Assembly: GCF_042466685.1 (NCBI RefSeq)
Contig: NZ_CP170448.1
Coordinates: 2,976,001-3,040,000, forward strand
Origin: Vreelandella sp042466685
GTDB lineage: Bacteria; Pseudomonadota; Gammaproteobacteria; Pseudomonadales; Halomonadaceae
Reading direction: 5' to 3'
Length of the DNA stretch: 64,000 bases
Positions 1 through 8,400 of the stretch are shown here, piece after piece. Under the pieces are notes generated by a model. The model was not told where the DNA came from and did no database searches. It saw nothing but the letters and a program-made list of their open reading frames with translations. A program made the position numbers and the translations under genes. Each line of letters begins with the position of its first letter. Within the stretch, counting starts at the first letter, position 1.

Positions 1-177
1 AAACAGCACTAGAACGACTGGAACGAGGCGAGGCTCAAGCATCAACAGTAGCGGCGCCCCGATAACGGCCAAACCAAAACCGGTAGCCCGCTGGACAAAA
101 GCCCCCAGCAACAGCACGGCGGAGCAAGCTAACCAGGTGCTCATTGGCATATTGACCCAAGCCAGCAGACTATCCAT
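1..177 (-). CDS. TauE/SafE-family permease, N-terminal fragment (cut by window edge)
   Basis: The minus-strand frame opens at the ATG at 175-177 and stays open to base 1, giving 59 residues. They include a hydrophobic helix and the segment GAFVQRATGFGLAVIGAPLL, which resembles the first repeat of TauE/SafE (sulfite exporter, DUF81) inner-membrane permeases. The rest lies outside the window, so the substrate cannot be judged. The start codon sits in the last copy of a 13-bp tandem repeat that supplies three further ATGs upstream, each reaching a stop after six codons. Only this fourth ATG opens the long frame. The gene lies just downstream of the exporter gene on the same strand. Confidence 0.7.
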   Translation of the reverse strand, partial: MDSLLAWVNMPMSTWLACSAVLLLGAFVQRATGFGLAVIGAPLLLMLEPRLVPVVLVLF

Positions 178-216
178 TCAGGCTATCCATTCGAACTATC
201 CATTCAGACTATCCAT
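165..216 (-). repeat. 13-bp tandem repeat, four copies, spanning stop and start codons
   Basis: Read on the minus strand there are four adjacent 13-mers: ATGGATAGTCTGA, ATGGATAGTTCGA, ATGGATAGCCTGA and ATGGATAGTCTGC. Their ATGs lie at 216, 203, 190 and 177. The first copy contains the TAG stop of the exporter gene (209-211). The last contains the start of the permease. Because 13 is not a multiple of three, each ATG lies in a different frame from the next, and the first three each run only to a TAG. Confidence 0.95.
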
Positions 217-1396
217 CCACAGCAGGTGCTTTAGTCAGTTTGCGCACCCCGATATTGCCTAGCAAAGCAGCGCCCAGCATGGTGAGCACCATGGGCCAGA
301 GATGCTCAACCTCGAATAGTCCTACCATGACGCCTGCGAGGGCGCCGCAGGTAAACTGGATGCCGCCCAGCAGCGCCGTAGCCGTGGCGCTGATATGACC
401 AAAATGATCCAGTAACGACGAGATCGCGTTGGGCGTGATCAGCCCGATCATACCGGTAAACAGCATAACCAGCGGCACCACAATTGCTAGCGTCGCAATA
501 TCCAAGGCGGTAGCTGCAACTAATCCTAGCGCCGCTATCAGCTGTATAAGCAAACCCAAACGCAAATTCTGCTGGGGAGTGCGCTTGCGGAGCAGGTAAA
601 TATTGACCCGGTTAGAGAGTGCAATCACCACCACGTTGACCCCGAACACCAACGGATAGGTGCTTGGCGAAAGACCAAAGTAGTCAAGATAGAGAAATGG
701 CGAAGCGGTCACGAACGCAAACAGGCCCGCAAAGGAGGCCGCTACCGCACAGATATAGCCCATGCCTTCACGGTGTTTAAGCACACTAGCGTAGTTGCGA
801 ATGACTTGCCGCGGAGAAGCCGCAGGGAGCGACATATCGCGGGTTTCCGGTAACCGTGTGCCTAACAGCCAGAGTAAAAAACCTGCATAAACGGCCAAGA
901 ACACAAAAATCAGCCACCAGCCAGCAATATGCAGTAGTAAACTACCCACGGCGGGTGCCACCAGCGGCGCCAGCATCATAATCATCGCCATGGTGGACAT
1001 CACCTTGGCGGCTTCTCGCCCGCTAAAACAGTCGCGCACAATGGCCGCTGAGTTGACCACACAAGCACCGCCCCCCAGCGCCTGAACAAACCGCCAAGCC
1101 AGCAGAGTGGGCAAACTATCCACCAAGGTAATAGCCAGGCTGGCCAGCATAAATACCACCAGGCCGCCCAGCAGAACAGGCTTTCTGCCCACGCGATCCG
1201 AGAGCGGTCCAAAGCAGAGCTGGCCCAACGCAAAGCCAAACAAAAATACGCTGATGGAGAGTTCAGTACGGTGAATACTGGCGCCAATACTTTCGGCGAT
1301 GATACCCATGGCAGGCAGATAGGCGTCGATAGCAAAGGGCGCCAGCGCCGTATTGGCGGCAACCAATAGCGCTACCCGGCGAGGATTAAGATCCAT
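209..1396 (-). CDS. Bcr/CflA-family multidrug efflux transporter (MFS)
   Basis: A 395-residue inner-membrane transporter with about 12 hydrophobic helices, the usual length for the drug:H+ antiporter Bcr/CflA group. The cytoplasmic loop motif after helix 2 is clear at residues 60-75 (GPLSDRVGRKP). The N-terminus ALAPFAIDAYLPAM is typical of Bcr/CflA proteins, which export drugs such as bicyclomycin or chloramphenicol; the actual substrate is not predictable here. The ATG is preceded by AAGGAG at good spacing. The stop falls inside a 13-bp repeat array that leads into the next gene, so the two may be co-transcribed. Confidence 0.88.
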   Translation of the reverse strand: MDLNPRRVALLVAANTALAPFAIDAYLPAMGIIAESIGASIHRTELSISVFLFGFALGQLCFGPLSDRVGRKPVLLGGLVVFMLASLAITLVDSLPTLLAWRFVQALGGGACVVNSAAIVRDCFSGREAAKVMSTMAMIMMLAPLVAPAVGSLLLHIAGWWLIFVFLAVYAGFLLWLLGTRLPETRDMSLPAASPRQVIRNYASVLKHREGMGYICAVAASFAGLFAFVTASPFLYLDYFGLSPSTYPLVFGVNVVVIALSNRVNIYLLRKRTPQQNLRLGLLIQLIAALGLVAATALDIATLAIVVPLVMLFTGMIGLITPNAISSLLDHFGHISATATALLGGIQFTCGALAGVMVGLFEVEHLWPMVLTMLGAALLGNIGVRKLTKAPAVDG

Positions 1397-1549
1397 GGGT
1401 CTCCTTAAGGCGGTAATGAACGCACTGAAATAGATAGGCCGCTAATCATAGCCGATTTTAGGGCAATTGTCGGGGGTGAGCGCTATCTATCTATGGCCCT
1501 TTGGAAATAGCCCTTGGAGATGGCCAGGGCTTATCAAGGTAAGGAGAGT

Positions 1550-2068
1550 TTAGTGATGCGTGGTGGCATCTTGCGACTCAAGCATCTCAACCAGTGGCTG
1601 AAACTGCTCACGGTTATGCTCGTTCATGTGCATCAAAATGCGGTGGGCTTCAAGGATGCGGCCACGTAGGCCTTCTTCGTCTGCCGGCTCCTGGGGAAGC
1701 TCTTCAAGCTCGTTATTGAGTGTGGTTGCCTGTTGCAGCGGCGCCTCCATCAGTGTGAAAAAGCGCGCAAAGCCCATTACGTCCAGCATCTGTCGCACGT
1801 CAGGGTTATCAACAATAATCGTCGGCGGCTGCTCCAAGCGCCCTTTCACTGCCATCGCAACCTTGGCCAGAAAGCCAAGCGCCGTCGAATCCACGTTGGT
1901 GGCTTCACGCAGGTCAATCAGTACGGCACGCAACCCCGGCGTCTCGGCGAGACGTTGAGCTTGCGTGTCCAGCGTGGCGCAGAGCGTCAAGCGCACATCG
2001 CCACATAATTTTAGAACAAAAACACCAGAATCGAACGCCGCTTTAATGCGGCCTTCTTCAATCAGCAT
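1550..2068 (-). CDS. STAS-domain anti-sigma factor antagonist, HsbA-like
   Basis: A 172-residue soluble protein. The first 100 residues form a STAS domain with the signature DSTALGF, placing the likely phosphorylatable serine at residue 61. The last 70 residues are an acidic, probably helical extension, as in HsbA of Pseudomonas. Such proteins bind an anti-sigma factor when unphosphorylated. I chose the ATG at 2066-2068 over a TTG six bases upstream. The start lies inside the 3' end of the phosphatase gene, so translation is probably coupled. The neighbouring phosphatase is the obvious enzyme to dephosphorylate Ser61. No anti-sigma factor or Hpt protein is seen nearby. Confidence 0.8.
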   Translation of the reverse strand: MLIEEGRIKAAFDSGVFVLKLCGDVRLTLCATLDTQAQRLAETPGLRAVLIDLREATNVDSTALGFLAKVAMAVKGRLEQPPTIIVDNPDVRQMLDVMGFARFFTLMEAPLQQATTLNNELEELPQEPADEEGLRGRILEAHRILMHMNEHNREQFQPLVEMLESQDATTHH

Positions 2069-3254
2069 GACCAAATCCGCTCACCATCATGATTGTTAGA
2101 TCATCGGGTAAAGCATCGCGCTCTTGGTTGGCATCAAACTCCGCATCTCCTTCTGCAAGAAGTGCATTTGTTTTTGCTAACCGTTCGCGCAACTGCTCAA
2201 GCGTTACACTCTCGCTTACTAATTGCTCAAGCTCCTTGAGCCGCGTGTCGAGCGTTTTACCCGGCAAGCATTCCAATACTCCGTCTGAACAGAGCCATAG
2301 CCGAAACTTATTCGGCAACGCACAACTCAGCGAAGGATACTCCACATCGGGGAAAAGACCTACCGGCATTCCCTCTCCCTCTAAACGACGTAGCTCTCCC
2401 TCTACCGCTAGCAGCGGCATGGGAAGCTGCGCGCCGAGCGAATAGTGCAGAGTATGCGCCTCATGGTCAATAATACCGACAAATAAGGTGGCATGTTTAC
2501 CAATGTCGGTGCCCTGCAGCTCTCGGTTCATTGCTTTTAGCCAATCGGGAGGCAGGTTTTCCGGATGCTGGCCATCCCACTCACCCAGCCAGCGGTTGCA
2601 TAAATATTTAAGCAGAACGGTCACAAACGCCGACGAGGCGCCATGCCCCGACACATCGGCAAAATAGAAAGCGCTGTAACGCTCGTTATAGCGTTGATAA
2701 TCCAGGAAATCACCGGACAAATAGAGCGAAGGGGCAAATATATAGTCGTAATAAACGCCGTTAATCACTTTAGGGCGCAGCGGTAATAAACGCCGCTGGA
2801 TATGCCCACCACTCTGCTGATCCATCCGCAATAGCGCCAGATGGGTCTCCAGGCTCTCATTTAACTCAGCCAGCCGGACATGATCGCGCTCACGCTCCAG
2901 TGCCAAATCGTTAAGCTCAATGGCCTTACGGATCATGCGCCGCAACAACTCGGCGTGACGCAGTGGATGAACGATATAGTCCACCAGCCCAACATCGACC
3001 GCCTTGATCAAATCAGCGTCTTGCCGCGAGTCGCTGACCACCAGAGTAGGCAAGCGATGCGTCAACTGCGACCAGCGCTGCCGGGGTACCGCTCGGGCAT
3101 GGGCAACGATCAACGCCGTGCCAGCGGGTAGATTATTGATATCCTCAGCGGCAAACACCCACATGCCGTCGCAGGTAATCGCTTCCGCCAGCGCATCGCG
3201 TTCACGACCGGGTTCGTCAATCACCGCGATCAACTGCTTAGAATGATCCATCAT
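2058..3254 (-). CDS. Pseudo-receiver / SpoIIE-type PP2C serine phosphatase, HsbR-like
   Basis: A 398-residue protein with an N-terminal receiver-like domain (about 5-110), a helical linker rich in charged residues (110-150), and a SpoIIE-type phosphatase domain. Metal-binding acidic residues of the phosphatase are visible in GDFLD (Asp182), FADVSGHG (Asp200), CSDG (Asp324) and DDLTIMM (384-385). The receiver part is odd: the third strand, GTALIVAHARAV, has no Asp where the phospho-acceptor should be, and the usual Lys before Pro is His97 (YIVHPL). It overlaps the STAS gene, its probable substrate. The start is the ATG at 3252-3254; an adjacent ATG three bases on, better spaced from GAGG, is also possible. 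Confidence 0.82.
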   Translation of the reverse strand: MMDHSKQLIAVIDEPGRERDALAEAITCDGMWVFAAEDINNLPAGTALIVAHARAVPRQRWSQLTHRLPTLVVSDSRQDADLIKAVDVGLVDYIVHPLRHAELLRRMIRKAIELNDLALERERDHVRLAELNESLETHLALLRMDQQSGGHIQRRLLPLRPKVINGVYYDYIFAPSLYLSGDFLDYQRYNERYSAFYFADVSGHGASSAFVTVLLKYLCNRWLGEWDGQHPENLPPDWLKAMNRELQGTDIGKHATLFVGIIDHEAHTLHYSLGAQLPMPLLAVEGELRRLEGEGMPVGLFPDVEYPSLSCALPNKFRLWLCSDGVLECLPGKTLDTRLKELEQLVSESVTLEQLRERLAKTNALLAEGDAEFDANQERDALPDDLTIMMVSGFGHAD

Positions 3255-3274
3255 AAGCCTCAATCGGTGACTTC

Positions 3275-3394
3275 ATTGCCACCAAAGTCGCTATCATCCT
3301 GGTCACTGTTGTCAAAGCCGCTATCTTCGAAACTATTGACTTCAAAACCTTAGTCTTCAAAACCAGCGTCTTCAAAATCGCTGTCATCAAACTC
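3275..3394 (-). repeat. 15-bp tandem repeat (eight units) through the mlaA 3' end
   Basis: On the minus strand, five-codon units in one frame read EFDDS, DFEDA, GFED-stop, GFEVN, SFEDS, GFDNS, DQDDS, DFGGN. The third unit carries the TAA that ends mlaA (3350-3352). The frame then stays open for 29 codons to a TGA at 3260-3262, just before the phosphatase gene. Confidence 0.9.
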
Positions 3395-4144
3395 GAAGGT
3401 TTCGCTGGCAAAGGGGTCATCGCCCAACTCTCCATCGCTGACCTCAAATTGGCGGCTCTGTAAGTACGCGTCACGAATAAAACGGTAGCGATCACCACGA
3501 ATTAACGCTTCCTGGTCAAGCAAACCCGCCCGAATATCGATCACATTTAGCGCGGTAAGGCTTAGTCGAACGGCGTCGTCGTCTACGTAATACAACGGAT
3601 ACGATGTCATATCAGCAGGTAAACCGGTGGTGTCCCGCAGCGTGCTGGGGCCCAACAGAGGCAGCACCAGATAGCGGGAATCTTGCCAGCCCCACACGGC
3701 CAGCGTTTGGCCGAAATCCTCTTTATCCGCCGTAATCTCCATTAGGGTGGCATAATCTAACAACCCACCTATGCCTACCGTGGAGTTAATCAAAAAACGT
3801 GATGTGGCGAGGCCTGCATTCGCCGGTTTGCCCTGCAGCAGGCTATTAAGCGCGGTACGCACCTCACCTAAGTTGGAGAAAAAATTACCCACCCCAGTCT
3901 CCACTGGGTCTGGGGTAACGGTGCGATAACCTTTTGCCACCGGCTTGAGCGCATAGCGATCCAGCACGTCGTTAAACGCAAACACCTTGCGGTTAAAACC
4001 TTCCCAAGGATCTTCAGGAGCAGCATTTTCCGCCTTTTTCGTGCTGGCGCACCCCCCTGTTGCGAGTAACGTCACCAGCAGTAGTGGCAACCCTTTGCTA
4101 CGCAACGGGCGCGCAGGTTTCACGTTATTAAACCACTGCCACAT
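3350..4144 (-). CDS. mlaA: MlaA/VacJ outer-membrane phospholipid-trafficking lipoprotein
   Basis: A 264-residue lipoprotein. The signal peptide ends in LLATGGC with the lipidated Cys at 32. The body has the MlaA hallmarks PWEGFNRKVFAFND, LDRYALKPVAKGY and NSTVGIGGLLD. MlaA removes phospholipids from the outer leaflet of the outer membrane and passes them to MlaC; no other mla genes are in view. The ATG at 4142-4144 is preceded by AAGGA seven bases upstream and preferred over a TTG further up. The C-terminus is an acidic Asp/Glu/Phe tail made of a 15-bp repeat. A TAA inside the array ends the protein although the same frame and repeat continue for 29 codons. Confidence 0.93.
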   Translation of the reverse strand: MWQWFNNVKPARPLRSKGLPLLLVTLLATGGCASTKKAENAAPEDPWEGFNRKVFAFNDVLDRYALKPVAKGYRTVTPDPVETGVGNFFSNLGEVRTALNSLLQGKPANAGLATSRFLINSTVGIGGLLDYATLMEITADKEDFGQTLAVWGWQDSRYLVLPLLGPSTLRDTTGLPADMTSYPLYYVDDDAVRLSLTALNVIDIRAGLLDQEALIRGDRYRFIRDAYLQSRQFEVSDGELGDDPFASETFEFDDSDFEDAGFED

Positions 4145-4199
4145 GACATTTTCCTTTTTCAATTGCCTTGCACTTTTACGTATATCTACAACGGCGCAT

Positions 4200-4241
4200 A
4201 ACTGTCTACAAACGACGAAGAACTGTCTACAAACGTCGAAG
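4200..4241 (-). repeat. 21-bp tandem duplication across a stop codon
   Basis: Two adjacent 21-mers (4221-4241 and 4200-4220) differ at one base. The minus strand reads CTTCGACGTTTGTAGACAGT then CTTCGTCGTTTGTAGACAGT, each followed by T. The first copy encodes the last four residues and stop of the KAS III-like gene. The second repeats that ending in the spacer, leaving a second copy of the terminal codons and TAG downstream. Confidence 0.95.
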
Positions 4242-5348
4242 AACCACGCTGCCCGCGCTATAGCCCGCCCCGAAGGAGCAGATCACACCAATATCACCCT
4301 CTACAAGCTCATCATGGTGAAGGTGAAAGGCGATGACAGAACCCGCTGAACTGGTATTGGCATAACGATCCAAAATGATCGGCGCCTGTGTTTCACTCGG
4401 GTCATAGCCCAATACTTTGCGGGCAATCAAATCGTTCATATGCCGGTTAGCCTGGTGTAACCACATGCGTTTAAGATCACTCCCAGCTAACTCCAGGGAG
4501 GCCAGATGATCGGTGATCAATTTAGCCACCATTGGGCAAACTTCTCTAAACACCCGCCGCCCTTCCTGCACAAACAGTTTATCCAACGCCAGTGGATCAC
4601 TGTCCGTTACGCGGTTAAGAAAGCCTGCGTTATTGCGGATCGCGTTGGAAAACTGGGTGATCAGGCGCGTGCCAAGAACTTCAAACTGCTCACTGGCCAC
4701 TGCAACGGCGCTATTTTCCAGTACGACTGCTGTGCAAGCATCGCCGAAAATGAAGTGGCTGTCACGGTCTCGGAAGTTGAGATGAGCCGAGCAGATTTCC
4801 GGATTGACCACCAGAGCGCGCTTAACACTGCCAGAGGCTATGGCATTGGCAGCCGTTTCAATGGCAAAGGTCGCTGAACTACAGGCGACATTCATATCAA
4901 ACCCGTAGCCACTTGTTCTCAGGGCCTGCTGCACTTCCACCGCCACGGCAGGGTAGGCACGCTCCAGATTTGAGCAGGCAACAATTACCAGCTCAATGTC
5001 AGCCGCATCCACCTGAGCCGCGGCCAGCGCCTGCTGCGCAGCAGCGGTTGCCATCTCGCACTGGATAGAGGGTTCGTCATTGCCCCGCTGCGGCAGTTTA
5101 GGCCTCATACGCTGTGGGTCAAGGATTCCAGACGCATCGAGCACGTAGCGGCTCTTAATTCCTGAGGCTTTTTCGATAAATTCACTGCTGGAATGCGCCA
5201 GCGGCTCGCGCTCACCACGCTGAATCGCATCGGCGTACTGAGCATTTTCAGTGTCTACCCAAGCATTAAATGCCGCCACCAGGGCTGCATTATCAATGGC
5301 GTGTTCCGGTGTATAGAGCCCTGTTCCGGTTATCACCACATGTGTCAT
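4227..5348 (-). CDS. Beta-ketoacyl-ACP synthase III-like protein (FabH family)
   Basis: A 373-residue thiolase-fold condensing enzyme. The nucleophile is Cys156 in NVACSSATFA. The other catalytic residues are His298 in WLHQANRHM and Asn331 in RYANTSSAGSV. At 373 residues it is longer than housekeeping FabH (about 320), with an N-terminal insertion after residue 30, resembling the PA3286-type KAS III of pseudomonads that feeds medium-chain acyl-CoA into fatty acid synthesis; that assignment is inference. GAGGAG lies seven bases upstream of the ATG. The gene stands alone, 65-80 bases before mlaA. Its 3' end carries the 21-bp duplication. Confidence 0.85.
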   Translation of the reverse strand: MTHVVITGTGLYTPEHAIDNAALVAAFNAWVDTENAQYADAIQRGEREPLAHSSSEFIEKASGIKSRYVLDASGILDPQRMRPKLPQRGNDEPSIQCEMATAAAQQALAAAQVDAADIELVIVACSNLERAYPAVAVEVQQALRTSGYGFDMNVACSSATFAIETAANAIASGSVKRALVVNPEICSAHLNFRDRDSHFIFGDACTAVVLENSAVAVASEQFEVLGTRLITQFSNAIRNNAGFLNRVTDSDPLALDKLFVQEGRRVFREVCPMVAKLITDHLASLELAGSDLKRMWLHQANRHMNDLIARKVLGYDPSETQAPIILDRYANTSSAGSVIAFHLHHDELVEGDIGVICSFGAGYSAGSVVLRRL

Positions 5349-5475
5349 GCCAATCTCCTCTAAGCGGCTTGCCGACGTAACTGGCCATCAATGTAGCGTG
5401 CAACTTACGGCGACTCCATCATGTTACTGTGTGCGTAAAATAGCGGTTTTTCCAGCAACTTTTTTCAACCCCAAG

Positions 5476-8400
5476 CTAAACGCTAGTGATCTCCTGCCAG
5501 CGTTTTTCCAGTCGTTTTACTGACACCACCATGCTCGTCCCCAACTGCTGCGCAAATAGCGACACCCTCAACTCTTGCAACCACCAGCCAAAAGCGACCA
5601 GTTCCGGGTCTTCCACCCGCCCGCGCCGCTCGCTTTCCCGACGGGCATCGAAGCGGGCCTCTAATGACTGCACATCCTGCATCATCATTTGATCGCGACC
5701 ACGTTCACGGGCGGCTTTTTCAAGCCGAATCAGCGCCGCTTCGGTATAGCGTGGGTATTCGTCCAGCCAGGGGCCTGCATCGCGAATAAAGCCGGGATAG
5801 ACCAAGCGCTGCATCTGTGCGCTAACATCGCTGTACACCAGCGCAAGGGAAAAATTGAGCTTCCCTTTGAGCACTTTACTGACCGCCAAATGGCCTTGTA
5901 ATGCGGCCTCTACCCGACTCAGGAGGGCTTTTGCTTCGTCTACTAGCAGGCCCTGAGTAGCGTCTAGGCGCTGGTTAAACTCCCCTTCCGAGCGCGGCAA
6001 GGGGTGCTGTGCCACTACCTGGGTAAACACCGCCAGCAGCAGGTCATCAATCAAGGCCTGCTTACTGCCTACTTTGGCAAACAGCAGCGCGCATTTCTCG
6101 ACACCCGGCAGTTGCTTAATCGCTTTAACCTGTTCGGGCCGTTTGGCAATGCCCAGCCGGGCAATGCCCTCCTGGTGGGCGGCATCCGCTTTTGCCGGAT
6201 GATCAAACAGCGCTACCTTGAACGCGTTGGTTCCAGGAGCCCTGGCGACAGCCCCCCCGGTCTCAGCGACTAGAGCGGGATACGCCTCTACGCGAATACC
6301 CGCCTGGGTAGTGACCCGGGAGGCAGGCAACGGCTCTTTGGGCAGACCGGCCACGGCGGGCTCATGGCTAACCTGTTCGGCCAGCGCTTGGGCCCCTGCG
6401 CTGGCCGCTGCTTCAAAGCGCTGCTCTAAGGCGCGTAGATCGCGCCCTTGGCCCAGAGTTTCCCCTGCATGATCGACCACGCGAATATTCATGATCAGAT
6501 GCGGTTCAAGCAGATCCAAGCGCCAGTCGTCGGGGTGCACACGTGTCGATGTGCGGCGGCGAATGAACTCGCCTAATGCTTCGGTTAACGGGCGCTGATC
6601 AGGCACCAGCGTCTCGAGCGCCGCATCCACCCAATCTGGAATCGGCACCACCTGACGGCGGATGCTTTTGGGTAGCGATTTTAGCAATGCGATGCACTTT
6701 TCACGTAGCAGCCCCGGCACCAGCCACTCCAGGGCATGCATTGGCACCTGGGGCAGCATGGCTGCGGGAACGGTCAGGGTAACCCCATCATCTTCAGCCT
6801 CAGTGTCAAAGTGGTAGCTGACCGGATAGGCCACGCCAGCCAGAATTAAATGATCCGGATACTGAGCCTGAGTGACGTCATCGGCATCCCGTGCTTTGAG
6901 CGAATCAATATCAAAGTGGAGTAATTGCGGGTTTTGCTGCTCGGCCTGTTTGCGCCAATGCTCAAAGCCCTTGCCGTTGACGATCTCCGCCGGAATGCGC
7001 TGATCGTAAAAATCAAACAGGGTATCTTCATCGACCAGAATATCCCGCCGTCGAGCGCGATCTTCCAGCGCCTCCACTTCATCGATCAGTGCGCGGTTAT
7101 GGGCAAAGAAGGCACCTTTAGTTTGAAACTCCCCTTCCACCAACGCGCGGCGAATAAACAGCTCCCGAGACTCCTGGGGGGCGATAGGCCCGTAGTGCAC
7201 TCGGCGGCGCGCCACAATCGGTAGGCCAAACAGCGTGACCTGCTCGAGGGCCACGACCTGGGCACGCTTCATCTCCCAGTGCGGTTCGCTGTAGCTGCGT
7301 TTCACCAGATGTTGCGCCAGCGGTTCGATCCACTGAGGGTCGATTTTGGCCACGGTGCGAGCAAACAGTTTGGAAGTTTCCACCATCTCGAACGCCATGA
7401 TCCACTTGGGCGACTTCTTGGCCAACCCGGAACCGGGATGAATCATAAACTTGCGATTGCGAGCGCCGAGATACTCACGGTTCTCCACTAGCGTGCCCAG
7501 GTTGGAGAGCAGTCCTGAAAGCAGCGCCTGGTGCACCTTGCCCGAGGTTTTACGCCGCGCCTGGCGCGCCTGCTCTTCGCTTTCGTCTTCATTGCGAGGG
7601 AGCGGCGCGGGTACTTCGATATCCATATCGCGCAGTAGCTGGCGCAATTGACGGAAGGTGTCGTGCCACTCGCGCATGCGCAGGTAATTGATGTAGTGCT
7701 CGCGGCACCAGCGACGTAGCTGATTACCCGATAACGCTTCGCGGGCATTCTCAATGCCATGCCAGAGGTTCAGCAAGGCGACAAAGTCAGAATCCGGGTC
7801 GTGCCAGCGCTGATGGGCCTGATCGGCGGCCTGACGCTTATCAGCAGGTCGGTCACGGGGGTCTTGTATGGCGAGAGCAGAAACCACGATCAGCACATCG
7901 CGCAGGCTGCCGACTTCGGCCCCGGCCAGCACCATGCGCGCCAGACGTGGGTCAATCGGCAGCCGCGCCAGCTTACGACCCAGCGGGGAAAGGCGCTGCT
8001 TGTCGTCCACCGCGCCCAGCTCGAACAGTAGCCGAAAGCCGTCTTTAACAAAGCGGCTATCCGGCGGATCGACGAACGGGAAGGCCTCGATATCGCCCAG
8101 CTTCAATCCCAGCATCGATAGGATGACCGACGCTAAATTGGTGCGCTGAATTTCCGGGTCGGTAAAACCGGGCCGGGAGAGAAAATCCTCTTCGCTGTAG
8201 AGGCGAATACACACGCCTTCGGCGATCCGCCCACAGCGCCCCTTCCGCTGGTTGGCACTGGCCTGGCTAACCGCTTCCACCGGCAGGCGCTGGATCTTGG
8301 AGCGGTAGCTATAGCGGCTGATGCGCACGAGACCGGGGTCGATCACGTAGCGAATACCGGGTACGGTCAGCGAAGTTTCCGCCACGTTGGTGGCCAGAAC

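Noticed and set aside
3238..3498. Minus-strand frame with LKTKVLKSIVSK-like repeats
   Set aside because: It is the shifted reading of the 15-bp array in mlaA and has no start signals of its own.
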